From NCBI GenBank assembly GCA_963819475.1, contig CAWFWE010000008.1, positions 310,001 to 374,000 of the forward strand: 64,000 nt of DNA, given 5' to 3'. The first letter of the stretch is position 1. Each line of letters starts with the position of its first letter. Shown here in pieces: positions 56,791-64,000 of this stretch. The position numbers were made by a program, and so were the translations under genes. Below the pieces are notes generated by a model. The model was not told where the DNA came from. It saw nothing but the letters and a program-made list of their open reading frames with translations, and did not search any database. Source of the stretch: DASUAS01 sp963819475. GTDB taxonomy: Bacteria; Actinomycetota; Acidimicrobiia; IMCC26256; DASPTH01.

Positions 56791-57948
56791 GTGGTGTCCG
56801 CGAAGCGGGTGTTGGACTCGACGCCGTTGTATGACGCGGTGGCGACCCAGGACACGGTGACGATGATCCGTTCCGCGATTCGTCAGCTTCTCGTTGCCGT
56901 CGACAACGCGCTCGAAGCCGAACTGCGCGCGGTGTTGGGTCGTGACGACGACTACGGCTCGGGCGGCAAGCCGACGTGTGACTGGGACGACCCGGCTGCC
57001 CGGGAGGCACTCGTCGCCGAGCTCGCCGCCGACGGGTTCGCTTGTCTCGGCGTGCTCGACGGGCGGGAACTCACCGACGCCGTCACGCAGGCGGCTGAGT
57101 TGTTGGCGACCGTGTTGGGCCAAGACCTCGAAGCAGGCGAGGGCGGCCGGTTCCGTATCGCACGCAAGGTCGCCCGCGACCGGGTGATCTCCACCGTCGA
57201 CCCCGACGCTCGTCACGGCCGCAAGACCCAAGCTCGAGGCTTCGACGGTTACAAAGGCCACGTCGCGGTCGACCCCGACAGCGAGATCATCACCGACACG
57301 ACCGTCACCCCGGGCAACGCCGGCGACGCGTCCGTCGCCGAAGATCTCATCGGCGATCTCCTCGGCGACGAGGACCGCGGCGACGACGCCAAGGTGTATG
57401 GCGACTCCGCGTATGGGGTCGGTGAGTTCCAACAACGTCTCGACGACGAGCACATCGACTCGGGCTGTCGGACACAACCGCCGTCGGCACCCGCCGGCAA
57501 GTTCGGCAAAGACCGCTTCATCATCGACTTGGACCACGACACCGTCACCTGCCCGGCTGGGGTCAGCGTGTCGATCCGCCGCGCAGCAGACGGCGGTGGC
57601 ATCGCCTACTTCGCTGAACATTGCACCAGCTGTCCGCGGCGCGCCGAGTGCACCAACGCTGCCGGAGGTCGCACCATCAGCGTCGGTGCGTTCGAAGCTG
57701 CACTCGCACGAGCCCGCCAACGTCAGACCGACGCGGCTTGGCAGGCCGACTACCGCGCCCACCGACCCAAAGTCGAACGCAAGCTCGCCCACCTCATGCG
57801 GCGCCGCCACGGCGGCCGCCGAGCACGCGTCCGCGGGCAACCGAAAGTCGACGCCGACTTCAACCTCCTCGCCGCCGCCGCCAACGTCGCACGTCTCGCC
57901 GCGCTCGGTCTGCGCTCCACCACCACCGGATGGACCCTCACCGCATGA
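56791..57948 (+). pseudogene. IS1182-family transposase, 5'-truncated
   Basis: About 385 residues resembling the central and C-terminal parts of IS1182-type transposases: VLDSTPLYDAVATQDTVTMI, then GFDGYKGHVAVDPDSEIITD, VYGDSAYGVGEF (catalytic Asp) and the Cys-rich CTSCPRRAECTNA. About 150-200 N-terminal residues (the DUF772 region) are missing; coding begins right after the preceding gene's stop at 56778. The C-terminus MRRRHGGRRARVRGQPKVD through the end is intact. It is an inactive remnant. Confidence 0.82.
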
Positions 57949-58268
57949 CCGCAACCGACAACCAAGCGCCGCACCTACCAGCACCCCTCGAGACCGACAC
58001 GGCCCACCCCACCGATAACAGCCGGCCGAGCCACGTCCACCGACGACACAGCGCAATGACGCTCAACCCACGGATCCCAGCGTCGAACGAGCCCCGTTCG
58101 ACACCAGCCACCTAGGCGCGCTCGCGTAGGAGATCCGTCCGCCGATCTTGCGCGTTTTCGATCGCAAGCGATCAAAAGCGCGTGTGAACGGGCGCGAGAC
58201 GATGACCGTCACACCGGCGCGCGACGCTCGGCTCACTTCCTCGACCGCGTGACGATCCGGGGAGTGCC
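57949..58268. other. IS remnant flank, 320 nt without a gene
   Basis: Two structures stand out: GTCGAAC (58082-58088) pairing with GTTCGAC (58096-58102), and a stem at 58151-58182. No open reading frame with family similarity was seen. The first could be the right inverted repeat or terminator of the insertion sequence, but no target duplication could be identified. Confidence 0.45.
58151..58182. repeat. imperfect hairpin
   Basis: CGCGTTTTCGATCG pairs with CGATCAAAAGCGCG across GCAAG, with one bulge on each side. The AT-rich, GC-framed stem is unusual in this genome. Possible terminator (A- and T-runs in the arms) or protein-binding site upstream of the 58269 gene. Confidence 0.5.
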
Positions 58269-59198
58269 GTGTCCGCTCACGAAGAACGACTGCGCCGGGT
58301 GGCGCGCCGGCAGCACGGCGTGTTCCTCCTTCGCCAAGCAGTAGCGCTCGGCTACGCCCGATCATCGATCCGACGTCGGGTGGATCGAGGGCAGTGGGAG
58401 GAAATACTTCCTCGCGTCTATCGGTCGTCGATCGCGCGGCCGGTCGACTGGCGTCAGGTCGCGATGGGCCTCACCCTGGTGACGGACGGCGTTGGTTCCG
58501 GCGCGACCGCCGGCGCGCTCTACGGCCTGATCGCGCCGCCGCTCGAGCAGGAGGTGACAGCCCGCCGGCCCTCCCGACTGACGCTTCCCGCGGTGGTCCA
58601 CACCTCGGTCGCCTTGCCGGCGGCCGATCGGACGACCGTCGACGGCATCCCGGCCACGGCACCTGCTCGGACCGTCATCGACCTTGGTGGTGTGATGCCG
58701 GCGCACACCTTCGAAGACGTGCTGGACACCGCGATCGTGCAGGGACTGGTCAGCGCGAGACGCCTCGAGGCGCGGGCTCGCGAGCTCTGGACACCCCGAC
58801 GGAGAGGATGCGCGGTCGTGCTCGGGCTCCTGGCGGTGCGCCGGCCGGAGCTCGCGCGTGCCGCGAACCTCTGGGAGGCTCGAGTCCTCCGCATCGTCCA
58901 CGACCTCGGACTGCCGCCGCCGCGGGTGAACCACCGCGTCCACGTGGGCGGCCGACGCCGCTACCTCGACCTCGCCTGGCCCGACGTGAAGGTCGCGGTG
59001 GAATTCGACGGCTTCGTGCCCCACTCGACGCGTCGCGTGTTCGACGACGATCGTGCGCGGCAGAACGAGCTCGTCGCGGCGCGCTGGACCGTCTTCCGCG
59101 TCACGAAGACCATGCTCGACGCCGATCCGTCCGGAGCGTTCCGTCCGGTCGCCGCCGTTCTAGCGCGCAATTCACCGGATACGGCGAAGAGCGCGTAG
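58269..59198 (+). CDS. AbiEi-like N-terminal domain plus DUF559 endonuclease-like protein
   Basis: A 309-residue protein. Residues 1-60 carry a helix-turn-helix (HGVFLLRQAVALGYARSSIR) of the type IV toxin-antitoxin AbiEi N-terminal domain, and 190-300 hold a DUF559/Vsr-like region: RYLDLAWPDVKVAVEFDG with catalytic-type Asp and Glu, then DRARQNELVAARWTVFRVT. Common in actinobacteria as a single protein without AbiEii; function unknown. GTG 58269 with GGGGAG four bases upstream. Next to the IS remnant. Confidence 0.86.
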   Translation: MSAHEERLRRVARRQHGVFLLRQAVALGYARSSIRRRVDRGQWEEILPRVYRSSIARPVDWRQVAMGLTLVTDGVGSGATAGALYGLIAPPLEQEVTARRPSRLTLPAVVHTSVALPAADRTTVDGIPATAPARTVIDLGGVMPAHTFEDVLDTAIVQGLVSARRLEARARELWTPRRRGCAVVLGLLAVRRPELARAANLWEARVLRIVHDLGLPPPRVNHRVHVGGRRRYLDLAWPDVKVAVEFDGFVPHSTRRVFDDDRARQNELVAARWTVFRVTKTMLDADPSGAFRPVAAVLARNSPDTAKSA

Positions 59199-59208
59199 GA
59201 ACGGGGGG

Positions 59209-60417
59209 TCAGGTGAGGCGTTCGACGACCATGGCCATGCCCTGGCCACCGCCCACGCACATGCTCTCGAGGCCGTAGCGGGCGCCGGCGTCGTCGAGGC
59301 CGTTGAGCAGGGTGGTCATGATGCGGGCCCCGGTCATGCCGAACGGGTGCCCAAGCGCGATCGCGCCACCGTGCACGTTGAGCTTCTCCCACGGGATGCC
59401 GAGCTCGCGAGCCGAGGGCACCACCTGCGCCGCGAATGCCTCGTTGATCTCGACCAGGTCGATGTCGTCGATCGACAGCCCCGCCCGCCCGAGCGCCTGC
59501 CGGCACGCCTCGATCGGACCGAGCCCCATGATCTCGGGGTCGAGCGCGGACACGCCACTGGCGACGACGCGCGCCAACGGCTGCACGCCCAACGCCTCGG
59601 CCCGCGCCTCGCTCATCACCAGCACCGCGGCGGCGCCGTCGTTGAGCGGGCACGCGTTGCCGGCGGTGATGGTGCCGTCGGGCCGGAACACCGGCTTCAG
59701 CTGTGACAGCCCCTCGACCGTCGTCCCGGCGCGCGGCCCGTCGTCCTTGCCGACGACCGTGCCGTCGGGCGTGGTGACGGGCGTGATCTCCCGCTCGAAG
59801 AAGCCGTTCTCCTGTGACGCGACCGCCCGCTGCTGCGACAGCGCGGCGAACTCGTCCATCTCCTCGCGCGTCACCTTGGCGTACTCGGCGACGTTCTCGG
59901 CGGTCTGGCCCATCGCGATGTAGATGTCGGGCAGACCCGACAGCGGCTCCCACGAGCTCTCGCCGCCGCCGGTGCGCGACTTGGTGCGCGCCTCGGCGTC
60001 GGCGAACCTGGCGTTGTGCGTGCCCGGCCCGCCGTCGGACATGCCCGACGCGAACCGGCTCACCGTCTCGACGCCCCCGGCCACGAACACGTCGCCCTCG
60101 CCGGCCTTGATCGCGTGCGCCGCCATCCGGATGGTCTGCAGCGACGACGAGCAGTAGCGGTTGACGGTGACGCCCGGCGCCCCCTCGAGCCCGGCAAGGA
60201 GCGCGGTCACCCGCGCCACGTTGTACCCGGACTCGCCCGCGGGCTGCGCGCACCCCCAGATGACGTCCTCGACCTCACCCGGGTCGACGGCCGGCGCCTT
60301 CTCGAGCAGCGCCTGCACGATCGTCGCGCCCAGATCGTCGGGCCGCAGATCGACCAACGAGCCCTTGTTCGCCCGTCCGATCGGGCTGCGGGCAGTGGCG
60401 ACGATGACAGCTTCCAT
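59209..60417 (-). CDS. acetyl-CoA C-acyltransferase (thiolase)
   Basis: A 402-residue true thiolase for beta-oxidation: nucleophile Cys89 in NRYCSSS, His357 in GHPFG and second Cys387 in CVGGGQG. AEARTKSRTGGG is a family segment. Unlike the protein at 5693 it keeps the complete triad. It cleaves 3-ketoacyl-CoA with CoA. ATG 60417. No accessory beta-oxidation genes adjoin. Confidence 0.95.
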   Translation of the reverse strand: MEAVIVATARSPIGRANKGSLVDLRPDDLGATIVQALLEKAPAVDPGEVEDVIWGCAQPAGESGYNVARVTALLAGLEGAPGVTVNRYCSSSLQTIRMAAHAIKAGEGDVFVAGGVETVSRFASGMSDGGPGTHNARFADAEARTKSRTGGGESSWEPLSGLPDIYIAMGQTAENVAEYAKVTREEMDEFAALSQQRAVASQENGFFEREITPVTTPDGTVVGKDDGPRAGTTVEGLSQLKPVFRPDGTITAGNACPLNDGAAAVLVMSEARAEALGVQPLARVVASGVSALDPEIMGLGPIEACRQALGRAGLSIDDIDLVEINEAFAAQVVPSARELGIPWEKLNVHGGAIALGHPFGMTGARIMTTLLNGLDDAGARYGLESMCVGGGQGMAMVVERLT

Positions 60418-60471
60418 GCTGGCCCTCCTGGCCTGGGCCCAACGAAACCGCCGGCACCGGACGTGGTGGGC

Positions 60472-60477
60472 AAGAAT
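60472..60477 (+). promoter_or_regulatory. -10 box for PlsY-like gene
   Basis: AAGAAT lies six bases before the GTG at 60484, like CAGAAT before ATG 27698. Confidence 0.35.
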
Positions 60478-60483
60478 CTCTCC

Positions 60484-61116
60484 GTGGGCGCGGTCGGCAT
60501 CCTACTGCTGGCATTCCTCGTCGGCTCCGTGCCGACGTCGAACCTCCTCGCCCGCGTCTGGCGCGGGGTCGACCTGCGCGACGTCGGCGGCGGCACGGTG
60601 GGCGGGACCTCGCTCTACCGGGTGGCCGGCTTCGTCCCGCTCGCGGTCGGAGGGATCCTCGACATCGCCAAGGGCGCGCTCGGCCCGCTGCTCGCCGGCA
60701 CCGATCGGCCGGTGCTCGCTGCCTTCGCCGGTGGTGCCGCGGTGATCGGTCACAACTGGTCGCCCTTCCTCCGGGGCGCCGGCGGCCGGGGGATCGCCCC
60801 GGCGATCGGCGCGCTGCTCGTCAATGCCTGGCCCGGCGCGGTATTGGTGCTCGGGGGCCCGATGGTGGGACGCTGGTTCGGGCAGACCGGCCTGGGGGGC
60901 TTCATTGCAGAGGTGTCGCTCACCCCTGTGCTCGCGATCACCAACGGGCGCGACGGCACGCTCGCGGGCGTGTGCATCGCGGTGCCCATGATCGTGAAGC
61001 GGGTCGTGGGCAACTCCCGGCCCGCGTCCGGCGACGGCCGGAGCCCCGGGCGCGTGTACCTCCACCGACTCTTGTTCGACCACGACCCCTCCGCGGGTAC
61101 GCAGGGACTGTCGTGA
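60484..61116 (+). CDS. PlsY-like glycerol-3-phosphate acyltransferase
   Basis: A 210-residue integral membrane protein: SVPTSNLLAR, GDVG-type GGGTVGGTSLYRVAG, and GHNWSPFLRGAGGRGIAPA correspond to PlsY motifs 1-3, although the canonical KGGKG is GGRG. It would transfer an acyl group to glycerol-3-phosphate, the first step of phospholipid synthesis. GTG 60484 begins at the first helix and has a -10-like box; an upstream GTG (60466) is less likely. It overlaps the MFS gene. Confidence 0.8.
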   Translation: MGAVGILLLAFLVGSVPTSNLLARVWRGVDLRDVGGGTVGGTSLYRVAGFVPLAVGGILDIAKGALGPLLAGTDRPVLAAFAGGAAVIGHNWSPFLRGAGGRGIAPAIGALLVNAWPGAVLVLGGPMVGRWFGQTGLGGFIAEVSLTPVLAITNGRDGTLAGVCIAVPMIVKRVVGNSRPASGDGRSPGRVYLHRLLFDHDPSAGTQGLS

Positions 61117-62340
61117 GCTTCGTGACCCTCGTCCGCCGGCCCGGCTTCCGGGACCTGCTCGTCGGGCAGGGCGTCTCGTCGCTGGGCGACTGGATGGGCA
61201 CCGTCGCCCTGATGGCGCTGGTGCTCCAGCTCACCGACTCGCCCGCTGCGGTCGGGGGCATTCTCACCCTGCGCCTCCTCCCCGCCGCGGTCGGCGGGCC
61301 GCTCGCGGCCAAGGCCGCCGGGCGCTGGGACCGTCGCCGCACCATGCTGGCGATGGACCTCACGCGCGCCGCGATGATCTTCGCGATCCCGTTCGTGCGC
61401 GCGCTCTGGTGGATCTACCTCTGGGGCTTCCTGCTCGAGGTGGCGAGCATCGTGTTCCTCCCCGCGCGACTCGTCGATCCCCGACCTCGTCGACGGCGAC
61501 GGCGACCTCGCGCTCGCCAACGGCCTCATCCTCGGCACCTCCTACGGCAGCATCCCGATCGGCGCGGCGCTGTTCGCAGCGGTCGCCGCGCTCCCGGTGC
61601 AGCTCGCCGGCCGTCCGTACGCGCTGGTGTTCTTCATCGACGCGGCGACGTTCGTGGTGTCGTTCCTCTGCATCGCGCGCCTCACGCAGCTCGGCCCGTC
61701 GCCGACGACCGGCGCCGAGGGTGAGGAGCACACCGACCTCCGTTTCCGCGACGCGTTCGCCATCCCGCTCGTGGCGGCGGTGATGCCCGCCGCGCTCGCG
61801 GTGTCGATGGGACTCGGCGCGCTGTTCTCGCTCGGGATCGTGTTCGTGCGCGACGTGCTGCACGCGTCCGACGCCGAGTTCGGGGTGCTGATCGCGCTGT
61901 TCGGCGTCGGCGCGGTCGTGGGACTCGTCGTGTTGCAACGTCTTCCGTCGGGCAACCTCCTCGCCCGCACGCGCGTCGGCGTGCTCTGGATCGGGGTGGT
62001 CGTCGCGGTGTTCAGCCTCGCGCCCGCACTGTGGGCGGCGCTCTTCGGCGCGGTCGCGTTCGGCGCCGGTGCCGCGTTCTCGCTCGCCGCCGGCATGGGC
62101 GCGATCCAGTCGTCACTCGACGGTCGTCAGCGCGTGCTCGCCTTCACCGCCTTCCACGTGGTACTCCGCGTCGGGCTCGCGATCGCCGCGGTCGGCGCCG
62201 GCATCGCCGGGGACCTCTTGGCCGACGTGCACTGGCCCGTGGTCGGGACCCTGGAACCGGCCCGCGTGGTGCTGCTCAGCGCGGGCATCCTGGTGTTCGC
62301 CAGCGCGAGCCTCGTGCGGGTCCGAGGTGAGGACGCATGA
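61113..62340 (+). CDS. MFS transporter, one frameshift
   Basis: GTG 61113 overlaps the PlsY-like stop. SFVTLVRRPGFRDLLVGQGV and SSLGDWMGTVALMALV begin a ten- to twelve-helix MFS protein; the shift is near 61461-61470 in CCCGCGCGAC, where SIPDLVDGDGDLALANGLIL continues in the next phase. A 2-base addition restores the common VFLPARDSSIPDLV. It ends overlapping the DegV gene by four bases. Confidence 0.85.
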
Positions 62341-63176
62341 CCGTTGCCATCGTCACCGACAGTGCCGCGGCCGTCCCGCCGCTGCTCGCAGCAGAGTGCG
62401 CCATCACGGTGGTGCCGATGTGGCTCGTGTCCGACGGCGAAGCCGTGCGCGAGGGTGAGCGCACGCTGGGCGAGCTGCTCGGCGACGCCCGGATCACCAC
62501 GTCGGCGCCCACCCCGGGCGAGTTCGAGGCCGCGATCCGGGGCGCGCTCGAGCGCGGTGCGTCCGACGTGCTGGTGCTCACCATCGCGTCGGCGATGAGC
62601 GCGACGCACGACGCCGCCGCGGTCGCGGTGCGCAACGTGGGCCGGCACGCGCGCGTCGTCGACACGATGACCGCGGCCGGCGCGCAGGCGCTCGTCGTGT
62701 TGGCGGCGGCACGCGCCGCCAACGCCGGCCTGTCGCTGGACGACGTCGCGCGCGTCGCGACCGACGTCGCGGCGCGAGTCCGGCTGGTGGCGACGGTGCC
62801 CGACCTCGAGCATCTGGTGCGCAGCGGCCGGGTTCCCGGGATCGCGGGCTGGGCCGGGCGCACGCTCGGGCTCAGCCCGTTGTTCGAGTTCCGCACCGGC
62901 AAGGTGCACCGGCTCCGTCCCGCACGCGGGCTCGACGCCGCCTACGACCGGCTGGTGGCGCGCTTCCGCCGGGACGCCGTCCCCGGTTGGCGCCCGCACG
63001 TGGTCGCGCTCCACGCCTTGGCCCCCGAGGCCGCGCACGCGCTGCTCGACCGCGTGCGCGACGCCGACCCGGTCGAGTCGTTCACCAGCGAATTCGGCTC
63101 GGTGATGGTCGTGCACGCCGGCCCCGGCCTCGTCGGCCTGGCGTGGTGGTGGGAACCGGTCAGTCCCGACGTGTGA
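62337..63176 (+). CDS. DegV family fatty-acid-binding protein
   Basis: A 279-residue FakB-type protein. The N-terminal VAIVTDSAAAVP and the ARITTSAPTPGEFEAA region carry the serine that meets the fatty acid head group; VLTIASAMSATHDAA is characteristic. DegV/FakB binds a fatty acid for phosphorylation by FakA; no FakA here. It is coupled to the MFS gene. Convergent 17-nt overlap with the next hydrolase. Confidence 0.92.
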   Translation: MTVAIVTDSAAAVPPLLAAECAITVVPMWLVSDGEAVREGERTLGELLGDARITTSAPTPGEFEAAIRGALERGASDVLVLTIASAMSATHDAAAVAVRNVGRHARVVDTMTAAGAQALVVLAAARAANAGLSLDDVARVATDVAARVRLVATVPDLEHLVRSGRVPGIAGWAGRTLGLSPLFEFRTGKVHRLRPARGLDAAYDRLVARFRRDAVPGWRPHVVALHALAPEAAHALLDRVRDADPVESFTSEFGSVMVVHAGPGLVGLAWWWEPVSPDV

Positions 63177-63912
63177 CCGTCGCCGTCACCCAGTCGACGG
63201 CCGCGGTGATCACCGGGAGCGCGCCGTCGTCGTGCGCATGCCACGCGCCCGGCACGAGGTCGAGCCGGCGGGGCTCGGCCGCCGCGTCGTAGAGCGCCCG
63301 GGCGTCGCGGCTCGGGAGGAAGGGGTCGTCGACGCCGTGGACGACGGCGAGGGGGACGTCGAGTTGCGTGACCAGGTCGATCGGCGGCGCCGGCCGCCGC
63401 CGTCGCGAGGCCAGGCGCACGCCCAACCGGCGGGCGGCGAACGCCCGGCCGGGAGGTGTGGACGTGATGCCGGCGCTCAGCACCCCACGTGCGTTGCGGG
63501 GGAGCTTCCAGCGCGCGGGCGCGCTCACCGTCACCACCCCGACCGCGGGCCGGACGCCGGACTCCGACTGCTCCGCCGCGTGGCGCAACACCGCGATGGC
63601 GCCCATCGAGAGCCCGACGAGCACCACCGGTCCGGACGCGGGGTTGGTCGCCTGTACCGCAGCGGCGACGTCGTGGCGTTCGAGGTCACCCAGCGTGCAC
63701 TGGCCCTCGGAGTCGCCGTGGCCGCGCGCGTCGTACGTGACGACGTCATAGCCGGCGGCCCCCAGTGCGCCGGCGAGCGCCTCGACGTCGGCGTGCGTCG
63801 CCGAGGCGGTGAACCCATGGGCGACCACGACGCTGCCCCGGGGCGCGGCGACGCAATGGATGTGGGCGGCGAGGCGGATCCCGTCGACCGTGGTGAGGGT
63901 CGTGACCACCAC
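63160..63912 (-). CDS. alpha/beta hydrolase
   Basis: A 250-residue hydrolase, family DUF/serine aminopeptidase-like: VVAHGFTASATHADVEALA, YDARGHGDSEG and nucleophile Ser in GLSMGA; Asp in HGVDDPF and His in GAWHAHDDG. GTG 63912 is preferred since TATCGT lies six bases upstream; an ATG at 63972 is in frame but has no such box. Confidence 0.88.
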   Translation of the reverse strand: MVVTTLTTVDGIRLAAHIHCVAAPRGSVVVAHGFTASATHADVEALAGALGAAGYDVVTYDARGHGDSEGQCTLGDLERHDVAAAVQATNPASGPVVLVGLSMGAIAVLRHAAEQSESGVRPAVGVVTVSAPARWKLPRNARGVLSAGITSTPPGRAFAARRLGVRLASRRRRPAPPIDLVTQLDVPLAVVHGVDDPFLPSRDARALYDAAAEPRRLDLVPGAWHAHDDGALPVITAAVDWVTATVTRRD

Positions 63913-63918
63913 GCGGCC

Positions 63919-63924
63919 ACGATA
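63919..63924 (-). promoter_or_regulatory. -10 box of leaderless hydrolase promoter
   Basis: TATCGT followed by GGCCGC and the GTG at 63912 on the minus strand. Confidence 0.45.
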
Positions 63925-63966
63925 CGTGGTTGCGAAACGGTGCGCAGCCGCGGCAGGGGTCGCCCC

Positions 63967-63972
63967 TAGCAT
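63967..63972 (+). promoter_or_regulatory. -10 box of right-edge gene
   Basis: TAGCAT is seven bases before an ATG at 63980, the same pattern as elsewhere. Confidence 0.4.
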
Positions 63973-63979
63973 CGGCCGA

Positions 63980-64000
63980 ATGCCAGCCCCGCCCGACGAC
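63980..64000 (+). CDS. start of an unidentified gene cut by the right edge
   Basis: ATG followed by codons for PAPPDD. Only seven codons are present, so no family can be given. It is inferred from the TAGCAT box and its divergence from the hydrolase gene. Confidence 0.3.

Noticed and set aside
61597..62340. A separate short MFS protein
   Set aside because: It is the second half of the frameshifted transporter beginning at 61113.

Overview
The window is very GC-rich, densely packed DNA, almost certainly from an actinobacterium. Several features point there: GTG starts, ATGA/GTGA overlaps, a recurring leaderless-promoter pattern (TANNNT 6-8 nt before the start codon), and families common in that phylum (flavin-dependent LLM oxidoreductases, SDRs, TIGR03086, DUF2889, AbiEi/DUF559 fusion). 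The mix of LLM, SDR, amidohydrolase and acyl-CoA genes would suit Acidimicrobiia or a related soil/aquatic lineage; that is inference. No rRNA, tRNA or CRISPR array was seen.

Layout. (1) 1-7146: a CoxL-type molybdenum hydroxylase (cut by the left edge, two frameshifts), divergent from a six-gene, translationally coupled acyl-CoA operon: SDR, acyl-CoA ligase, crotonase, DUF35 protein, thiolase-like protein, small dimeric-barrel protein. (2) 7182-12017: SDR, secreted protein, methyltransferase, DUF1772/NmrA pair and a divergent AraC regulator. (3) 17000 down to 12042: an oxidative operon (Zn alcohol dehydrogenase, LLM flavoprotein, PhyH dioxygenase, P450, dienelactone hydrolase) with a palindromic operator over its promoter. 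(4) 21326 down to 17105: thioesterase, DUF1214-like protein and three tandem SDRs, one lacking the catalytic motif. (5) 21364-30853: SMP-30 lactonase, hydrolases, a SnoaL/SDR/DUF1214-like operon, ASCH protein, crotonase, amidohydrolase, phosphotriesterase-like hydrolase. (6) 30898-38690: MFS transporter, two LPG-synthase-type membrane proteins (one fused to a kinase-like domain) and an unusual membrane/His-rich protein. (7) 42288 down to 38742: LLM, SDR, VOC and amidohydrolase genes behind a second palindrome. (8) 42351-55495: cyclopropane-synthase-like methyltransferase, hemolysin III, ABC-F ATPase, acyl-CoA ligase plus LLM, DUF2889, HdeD-like and other membrane proteins, FAD oxidoreductase, glycosylase. 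(9) 55555-64000: Pro/Thr-rich membrane protein, a truncated IS1182-type transposase, AbiEi/DUF559 protein, thiolase, PlsY-like protein, MFS, DegV and an alpha/beta hydrolase.

Taken together the genes look like a catabolic island for a hydrophobic, probably cyclic or branched substrate. Hydroxylases (P450, PhyH, LLM, Mo-hydroxylase), dehydrogenases (ADH, at least eight SDRs), CoA ligases, crotonases, thiolase/aldolase and ring or lactone hydrolases are all present, but the substrate cannot be read from sequence.

Two window-wide features deserve care. Six genes positions are interrupted by frameshifts of the same net phase, nearly all at CGCG-type tracts, which looks like systematic sequence error rather than decay. 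A 57-61 nt repeat appears as two-copy arrays at two gene boundaries about 3.6 kb apart, in opposite orientations.
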